From: Dromiciops gliroides
Taxonomy: Eukaryota > Chordata > Mammalia > Microbiotheria > Microbiotheriidae
Length of the DNA stretch: 64,000 nt
Assembly: GCF_019393635.1 (NCBI RefSeq)
Contig: NC_057861.1
Coordinates: 305,309,468-305,373,467, forward strand
Direction of reading: 5' to 3'
Part shown: positions 57,480 to 64,000 of the stretch, in pieces
How the letters are laid out: every line of letters starts with the position of its first letter
How positions within the stretch are numbered: position 1 is the first letter of the stretch
Notes under the pieces: model-generated
Database searches by the model: none
Told to the model about the DNA's origin: nothing
The model's input: the letters and a program-made list of their open reading frames with translations, nothing else
Position numbers and translations under genes: made by a program

Positions 57480-58495
57480 TTAGGAATCCCTGAAAAGAAA
57501 ATCTCACCACTATCTCCCACTACATTTTGTTTGCAGGCAGGGCCTGGAAAATAGGAGTCCCTTCCCCTTTCTCTCTCTCACTTTGGGAATTTTAACATGG
57601 GAGGATATCACCGTATAAGTCCCTTTGGAGGTGGCCCTCTTCTCCCCCAAACCCACAAAGTACCACTCTCCATACCCCCTTATTGGTGCCACTTCCACAG
57701 AGACAACGTTGGCAAAGGCAAATCTTGTGATTTGATATGATTGCAAGGGGAAGGGAGGCCCAGAACTATCCAGGGCTACAGAACTTCAGCTCATTCCTGA
57801 ATACAGCTCATTGTCCTATCACAGCTCCTTTCTCATCAGAATGGTTTCATCACACCCCATTGGCTCCATCATACCCCATGGTCTCCCATTTCATGGTTTC
57901 TGTTTTTCCTGAAGCAAAGCAATTTTTTTTCCCTCAAGGCTGCTGTCCATAGAGATAAACATTCTCTTTTATTGGTGCCTCTTTCATGTCAGTTGGATGG
58001 TGGAAAAGGAAGTTCTTGCCTAAAACAGGTTTAGATATATTTCCAGCACATACCCCAGCTTCATTCCCCATGTTGTATATTCATCAAAATACAGAAACAC
58101 TTTTGCAGCTACTTCCAACTCCTTTTAGACCCCAAGATCCCTTTCTGTTTTCCATATTATTCCTCTATTCGAGTCAGTGTTTCTATAGCTTTTTCCTTTG
58201 TTCCAAAGTCACAGCATTATCCTTTGCTACAATCCCTTGATCCTCAGGAGCTACAAATATCTTTAGGGCTTTAAGCATGATCCTTTCTATATCCCCTAAA
58301 GGGCAAGTACCAGGTTGAGCCATGGTGGTATCCAATAAAAGGGGCTAGACCAACATTACATACTTTAGAGCAGGCTGTCTCTTTGGGAGCATCAAAGACA
58401 TCTTGTTGAACCTGTGTAGCATACACTGTAGCATCTCAAAGCTATACGAAAGCTTGGTTACTGCCGCATTGTTTAAAAAAAAATAAATGGATGCC
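57480..58495 (-). other. Unclassified stretch, possibly a degraded retroelement
   Basis: No SINE, L1, L2 or MIR pattern is seen. The minus strand has several coding-like stretches in different frames with many breaks, which would fit an old broken retroelement or retroposed gene read in reverse. I cannot name a family. It could equally be unique DNA. Confidence 0.25.
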
Positions 58496-59581
58496 CCACT
58501 CTAAGGATATGCTCATTTGAAGGCTTCTAACTGTAATTTCTGTCTGCATTAGCACCATCTGGACCAAATTATTCCTAGATCAGGTTTCACAGACAGCTGA
58601 CTGGTTTGCCATCAATGCAGTAAGAAGCAGAGATTAGGCTCAAGGAGATAACAGCAATCCTGTGGAGGAGGCCTCATGACTTCGGTGGCAAAGAGACTCT
58701 TAGATAGAGGTTCACATTAGTGAATTATGCTTTAGGAGAGGAAATTGTTCCAGGGCATCTGACAGGGCTACTAGCACCTGAGGTGACTAAAACACCTGAG
58801 TTACTGGATTTACCAAAGTAAAAAGTTTGGGGGGTTCAAGGGACTGGAATGTATGATCTCCATTCTTTTTTGTATTTGTAGCCACTGAATTTGTTTCTTT
58901 AAAGCAAAAGTATTGAGAATAATTTTGATCTTTTAAGACTACGGAGAAAGAGGAATTATGTTCAAATGGTAATAATGTGTATTGGGAACAAGTTGACCTT
59001 TTTAAAAAAAAGTCGATCCAATTTTACATCTTAATGATATTAAAAGGACTCATAAAAACTGGATCAAGTTTCTGTGGTATGCGGTGGGGTTTTAGTTTCC
59101 TGTAGATTATTGAAAAAGCAAACAAACATACAAACCAGGATGGATAACCCATCTTAAGTTGTATAGGTGTAATTATTCCTGAGACAGGGTGTTGGACAGA
59201 TTGACTTTAAGGGGTATTATTAAAACTGATTCTCTACCTTACAGTATGGGGAGAGTTCACTTCTTTTCCTGACCTGGGAAGTGTATTATGCAAGGGAAAC
59301 AAGTTACTGTTACGGAGAAAAAGCTAAAAAAGAAATGAGGCAAGTTACTTCTCAGATTTAGTCAGCAGAGTGATTAGTTGGAGCTACATCTCTTCAACCA
59401 TGGAAATAAAGGTCTTGGGATAAATGTCTGTTGCATAGCCAGGGCAGACCTTCCTCCTGAGAAGCATGTGCCCTGTATTGCCAATGTGTTCACAGTGAAG
59501 CTTCAGATTGCTCAACAAAGAATGGGTCTCAGAATGTAGCTTATTTTGCCCCAACTGGTCTTATCTTCATGTGAGAAGTGA
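58496..59581. other. Downstream flank, no recognisable feature
   Basis: AT-rich DNA between the unclassified stretch and the left inverted-repeat arm. It may belong with either; nothing coding is supported. Confidence 0.4.
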
Positions 59582-59820
59582 GGATACCCCAGATTTTGTA
59601 GAGAGAGTTCTGTGCCATTGGGAGGGACTGACCACCAGGGTATTATTCAGGACAGTAAGGCATATAGATGGTGACCATATATGTGCAGTCAACTCTCAGT
59701 CACCCATAGTAACATAACCTGCAGAGGCAGCAGGGATAAGTAGAATCCACTGATCATCCCTGAACTCACTTAAATCTATAATTTCAACCTCTTCCTTGAT
59801 ACAATCTCAACCTCTTACCA
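59582..59820 (+). repeat. Inverted repeat, left arm (239 bp)
   Basis: Pairs with the reverse complement of 61921-62153. Shared text includes agagagttctgtgcc, gagggactgaccaccagggt, atatatgtgcagtcaactct and cttaaatctataat. Roughly nine bases in ten agree by eye. Confidence 0.9.
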
Positions 59821-59879
59821 GACTTCTTGCTTGGATTTCAAGAGAGGTAGGTGCTGCCCTATAGGTGTTTATGGCAGAA

Positions 59880-60075
59880 GTGGATGGTGGCATAAAGAAC
59901 AGACCGCTGGACTTGGGATCAGAATGATCTTAATTCAAATTCTGCCTCAGACACTAGGTGTGTGACCCAGGGCAAGTCACTTAAAAAATATCTCTACCTC
60001 AGTTTCCTCATCTGTAAATAATGAGGTTAGGCTTGATGATCTCTAAGGTCCTTTTCCAACTATAAATCTATAATC
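59880..60075 (+). repeat. MIR3-like SINE, sense
   Basis: attcaaattctgcctcagac, then gtgtgacccagggcaagtca, then tctctaaggtccttttccaa. Confidence 0.75.
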
Positions 60076-60412
60076 CTATCATATTTCTTCCCCCTTCCTC
60101 TCACTTCCCAGAGGCTCAAATCCAATGCTTAAGAATCTTCTTAATAGGCACTACTTTGGAATTTGCAGTCTCCAATCTCTATTCTCACATTTCTCACCAT
60201 GTTGTTACTCTTGTGTAATCAGTGACTATTGAGGTGCTTGTGTGTACAAGACTCTGAACATCTGCAAGAAGCATATCCAACAGAGAGCCCAGAACCCAGG
60301 AGCTTCACTCTCATATTCATACTTTTTCTTCTCCATATTTAAATAAAGCAAGACAATCAAGACTTGGAAAGTCTGGCGTATTTCCAAGAACATCTAAAGA
60401 AGTTATGGCTGG

Positions 60413-60560
60413 GGGCAGCTAGGTGGCTCAGTGGATAGAGCACGGCCTTGGATTCAGAAGGACCTGAGTTTAAATCTGCCCTCAGACACTTGACACTAGC
60501 TGTGTGACCCTGGGCAAGTCACTTAACCCCAATTGCCTCACCAAAAAAAGAAGAAGAAGA
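60413..60560 (+). repeat. Short CORE-SINE, sense
   Basis: ggcagctaggtggctcagtg to ccaattgcctcacc plus an A/G-rich tail. Target duplication aagaagttatggctg on both sides (from 60396 and near 60559). Lacks one cttacta unit. Confidence 0.93.
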
Positions 60561-60734
60561 AGTTATGGCTGGTAGACTGAGACTTTAGAGGCACCAGTGC
60601 TATTTCTTTCTGTGCCAGTGGCCTACAGCTGCAATATCAGGGTCCTGAAGCCTAATATGGTGCAGCTTTCTACATGGAGAGATTCAGTATAGTGAGAGGA
60701 GGCAGGGTGTGTCCATTGGCACTAACATCCTTGC

Positions 60735-60988
60735 TGTCCCATGCACTTAACATTCCATGTCCCAGTTCTGGGTATTTTCATTGTCTGTCCCCCATGACCA
60801 GCACTCTCCCTCCTCATCTCCATCTCTTAGCTTCCTTCAAGTCTAAGTTAAGATCCCACCTTCTGCAGAAAGCCTTTCCTAATTGTCCTGATGCTGATGA
60901 CTTTCCCCTGAGGTTCTCTCCAATTTATCCTATATCTGTTTGGTTTGTACAGACTTATTTGCATGTTATCTCTCCTTATAGACAATAA
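60735..60988 (+). repeat. L2-type LINE 3' region
   Basis: cactctccctcctcatctcc, then agtctaagttaagatcccac, then gttatctctccttatagaca. It stops before the usual terminal part. Confidence 0.6.
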
Positions 60989-61140
60989 ATATGGCAGCAA
61001 TATGGTGGGCCTCTGGAAGCAGAGGGCTGCTGGGTTGTCATGGGAAGGACAAGCCTATCCAGCTTGGAAATGACCCAAGAGTAACCCCTGTACTTCCAGC
61101 CTGAGCAAGATGGGGACCTGTAATATTGAGGAAAAAAAGC

Positions 61141-61435
61141 ATTTTCCCTTCCCTTCCCCTTTCCCTCCCCCTCTCCCTTCCCCCTTCCATTCTCCCTTCC
61201 CTCTTCCCTTCCCCCTTATTCCTTCACTTCCCCCTTCCTTTTCCTTTCCTTCCCTTCCCCCTCCCTTCTCCTTCCATTCCCAATTCTTCCTTCCCTTCCC
61301 CCATCCCTTTACTTCTTCCCTTCCCTCTTCCCTTCCCCCTTTTTCCTTCCCTTCCCCTTCCCTTCTCTCTTCCCTTTCCCCTTCCCTTTTACCTTACCCC
61401 TATCCCTTTCCCCTTCTCTTTTTCCCTTCCCCCAA
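61141..61435 (+). repeat. (CCCTTCC)n-type polypyrimidine tract
   Basis: About 295 bases that are almost all C and T, built from imperfect CCCTTCC/CCTTCCC units. Very few purines interrupt it. Confidence 0.95.
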
Positions 61436-61920
61436 GCAGTCCTTGGAAGAATTGACTACATCCTAGGAAGTTCTTATTATAGACTGGGAGAAATTGGTTA
61501 AATATTGGAGGTGATCTATTAAGAAGCTTTATTCAGCTCCTAATATGTGCCAGGCAAGTGCCAGGCTACTGGGGATAAAAATACAAAAGCAAGGCAGTTC
61601 CTGCCCTCAGGGAGTCTACACAGATCACTGAATGAATCTGAAGGCTCAGAGAAAGCTCATAGAACACTCTCTATATCAAATTAGGTTTCTAGGAAATTAA
61701 TGATGAGAGTTTTGTGGTTTGTGGTCTGGTGATTCAGTTTGTGATTCACCCAGGCCTTTTATTTTACCTTCCCTTTTTCTCTTTACTGTCTCTTTTAATT
61801 CACCAAACATTTATTAAGGGCCTGCAATGTAGAAGGCTAATTACTACCTTGACAGAGGATGAACAGGTAAAGTGTGAGGAAACAGGCTCAGATAGATTAT
61901 CCTCTACTTACAAGTAAATT

Positions 61921-62153
61921 TGGTAAGAGGTTGTGATTGTATCAGGGTTGAGATTATAGATTTAAGTGGGTTTGGGGATGATCAGTGGGTTCTACTTATC
62001 CCTGCTGCCCCTGCAGGTTATGTTACTGTGGGTGACTGAGAGTTGACTGCACATATATGGTCATCATCTATATGCCTTACTGTCTTGAATAATACCCTGG
62101 TGGTCAGTCCCTCCTGATGGCACAGAACTCTCTCTATCAAAGCTGGGGTAGCC
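61921..62153 (-). repeat. Inverted repeat, right arm (233 bp)
   Basis: Reverse complement of the arm at 59582-59820, 2.1 kb away. The similarity ends abruptly at ggggtagcc (62145-62153) and near 61921. Confidence 0.9.
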
Positions 62154-62685
62154 TCCAGCTTAAGTACTTGCTGTAGCTATATACAATTATTCCTTTAAGG
62201 AGGGGTCAGCAGGGGATGAGCTCCTTTCTGTTTCTCTTGCTCATGTCCACTCTAACCGATCGAGAACCTGGGCCAAGGCCAAGTTTCCTATCAATATTTT
62301 AAAGTAGCAATGGTATAAAATTTATGGACGATGAACAAAGGACAATTCCCTGAAGTGATGATCCTGCTGAGAAGTGATATTGGCTGAAAGGAGATTTCCC
62401 ACTTTGAGACAGTGTGAAATCAAGTGCCCACCTGAAGAAGCCCTTTATACTCTCCAGGCTCTAAGCTCAGTAGAGAGAGAAATTTGACCTGGTTTCAAAT
62501 CCCACCTACAACTGTTAATTTATTTGGTTATCTATTAACAGTCTCCTGGCAGCTTACTTTTATGTTTAAAATTAAGTGCATGATTGATTAGTTTGGAGAA
62601 CAGTGATGGGATGTTGTTCTATACTTGAGCCAATCCATTAGTGGGCTCTCTCATTACTGATCTCTTTTTCTCCCTACTTTTCTTG

Positions 62686-62730
<45 letters not shown>

Positions 62731-63060
62731 TTACAGGCGTACATGGGCATATGTGCTTGTAGTTGAAAGGCAAGAGGTTGGTGGACACATGAAAACAAGT
62801 TTCTACATGGAAAGAGAACCATGATGGAATTCTCTTGTTTCTTGAATCCTGTAATAAGAAATACACCCAGAAAGAGTTTCTTTAATTTTAAAAAAGTGAT
62901 TTTTAGGAAATTATTTTTTATTCTGAACTTAAACACCAAGTAAACAAATAAATAAATGAAACCAAAGAACATTTCCATATATGCTGAACACAAGAGAACT
63001 GTTTATGAAACCCTGATTCTCCATTTCATACTGTTTTCTGTTAAAGAAATTATAGTCTAC
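62154..63060. other. Downstream flank with a (GT)n microsatellite
   Basis: A (GT)n run of about 19 units lies at 62691-62728. The rest shows no recognisable feature. Confidence 0.6.
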
Positions 63061-63062
63061 AT

Positions 63063-63660
63063 ATTATTTTCTTAACCTTCTTTAAAATTGCTTTTCAAAT
63101 GAAGATTGCCTTTATCTCCCTTCCACACCTCACCCACATTGAAGAAAGAATAAAACAAAACCATTGTTACCAACATGTATAGAGTCAAGATAAATTCTTT
63201 CATTGTTTCTGTCATATGTATATTTGTTTCAGTTATATATATTTAGGGTTATATATATTTCAATTTACACTCATTATATTATGTCTGTTGGGAAGTGGGT
63301 AGCATGTTTCATCATAAGTTCTCTGGAATCCTGGTCATTATATTGATCAGAGTTCCTAAATCTTTTAAATTTGTTTGTCTTTACAACATTGTCATTATTG
63401 AACGAATTGTTCTGTTTCTTCTCACTTCCCTCTGCATCAGTTCATACAAGTCTTCCCAGGTTTCTCTCGTGTTCACATACTGTAACTTGTTTAGCCATTC
63501 TCCAAATTATAGGCATCCCCTCAGTTTCCAGTTCTTTGCTACCAGAAAAAGAATTGCTATAAATATTTTAGTATATATGGGTCCTTTTTCTCTGTGATCT
63601 CTGTGAGATGTAGGCTTCATAATTAAATTCCTGTGGCAAAAGGCTTAATTTTTAAAAAGT
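63063..63660 (-). mobile_element. Old 5'-truncated L1, antisense
   Basis: Reverse of an old L1 end: tttagccattctccaaatta, then cctcagtttccagttctttg, then ttgctataaatattttagta (ORF2 end), preceded by an old-type 3' UTR (ttgtttctgtcatatgtata). Confidence 0.8.
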
Positions 63661-63688
63661 TTAATTACTTTGGGGTCATAGTTACAAT

Positions 63689-63908
63689 AAGGGAAGCTAG
63701 GTGGCACAGGGCCTGGAGTGCAGGAAGATCTGAGTTCAAATCCAGCCTTCAGACACTTACTAGCTGTGTGGCACTGAGCAAGTCACCCTTTGCCTCAGTG
63801 TCCTCATCTGTAAAATGAGCTGGAGAAGGAAATGGCCAATCTGCCAAAAAAAAAACTCCAAATAGGGTCATGAAGAGTCAGACAGGACTGAAACAAATGA
63901 ACAACAAT
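63689..63908 (+). repeat. Mar1-like CORE-SINE, sense
   Basis: ggaagctaggtggcacaggg to cagacaggactgaaacaaat. A short stretch of the head is missing (gcacagggcctggag). Confidence 0.9.
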
Positions 63909-64000
63909 ATTGACCTTAATACTAGCTTTGGGAAAGCCATTTAAACTCCCTATGCCTAGTTCAGGCCCTCCACACTTCTGTCCAAAACTATTGCAATAGC

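Noticed and set aside
61110-61466. Pro/Phe/Ser-rich open frames of 109-118 residues
   Set aside because: They arise from the polypyrimidine simple repeat, which lacks stop codons; there is no sign of selection or of a gene.

Overview
The window is nuclear DNA from a marsupial mammal. This rests on three things seen in the sequence: a vertebrate split gene with GT-AG introns, many copies of a short CORE-type SINE ending in the 'ctgtgtgaccctgggcaagtcacttaacc' core that is typical of opossum and Australian marsupial genomes, and young L1 LINEs with a marsupial-style ORF1/ORF2 and 3' end. I cannot resolve the species.

One host gene fills most of the window: FECH, ferrochelatase, the last enzyme of haem synthesis, on the plus strand from a CpG-rich TATA-less promoter (about 4.2-4.5 kb) to a poly(A) signal at 50643. 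All eleven coding exons can be placed with GT-AG borders and continuous reading phase: 4497-4530, 13280-13406, 26278-26397, 28227-28375, 33916-34050, 36244-36350, 39232-39330, 43178-43285, 44785-44949, 49646-49705 and 50194-50328. They sum to 1239 nt, a 412-residue precursor with the catalytic His/Glu residues and all four [2Fe-2S] cysteines. It is 11 residues shorter than the human protein, all of the difference lying in exon 1, where the start corresponds to human Met8.

Region by region: 1-4.2 kb is upstream flank with old SINE, MIR and L2 debris. 4.2-4.5 kb is the promoter and exon 1. 4.5-26.3 kb (introns 1 and 2) holds several LINE fragments and, at 16.04-22.64 kb, an almost intact full-length L1 inserted in sense orientation into an older L1. 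26.3-50.3 kb carries exons 3-11 with introns rich in SINEs. 50.7-64 kb is downstream flank with dense SINEs, some inserted repeatedly at one target site, an unclassified stretch at 57.5-58.5 kb, a pair of inverted repeats at 59.6/62.1 kb, a 300-bp polypyrimidine tract and a broken L1 end. I see no second protein-coding host gene, no RNA gene and no CRISPR.

The most unusual items are structural: serial SINE insertion at one regenerated target (55.5-56.0 kb), tail-only poly(T) inserts with target duplications (41.5 and 42.85 kb), a target duplication enclosing two SINEs (45.95-46.31 kb), two large imperfect inverted repeats, an L1 ORF1 with three tandem 21-residue coiled-coil units, and a weak FECH exon 4 acceptor with a better-supported competing AG 49 nt upstream, reminiscent of the human intron 3 cryptic acceptor. 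I found no convincing new biological system.
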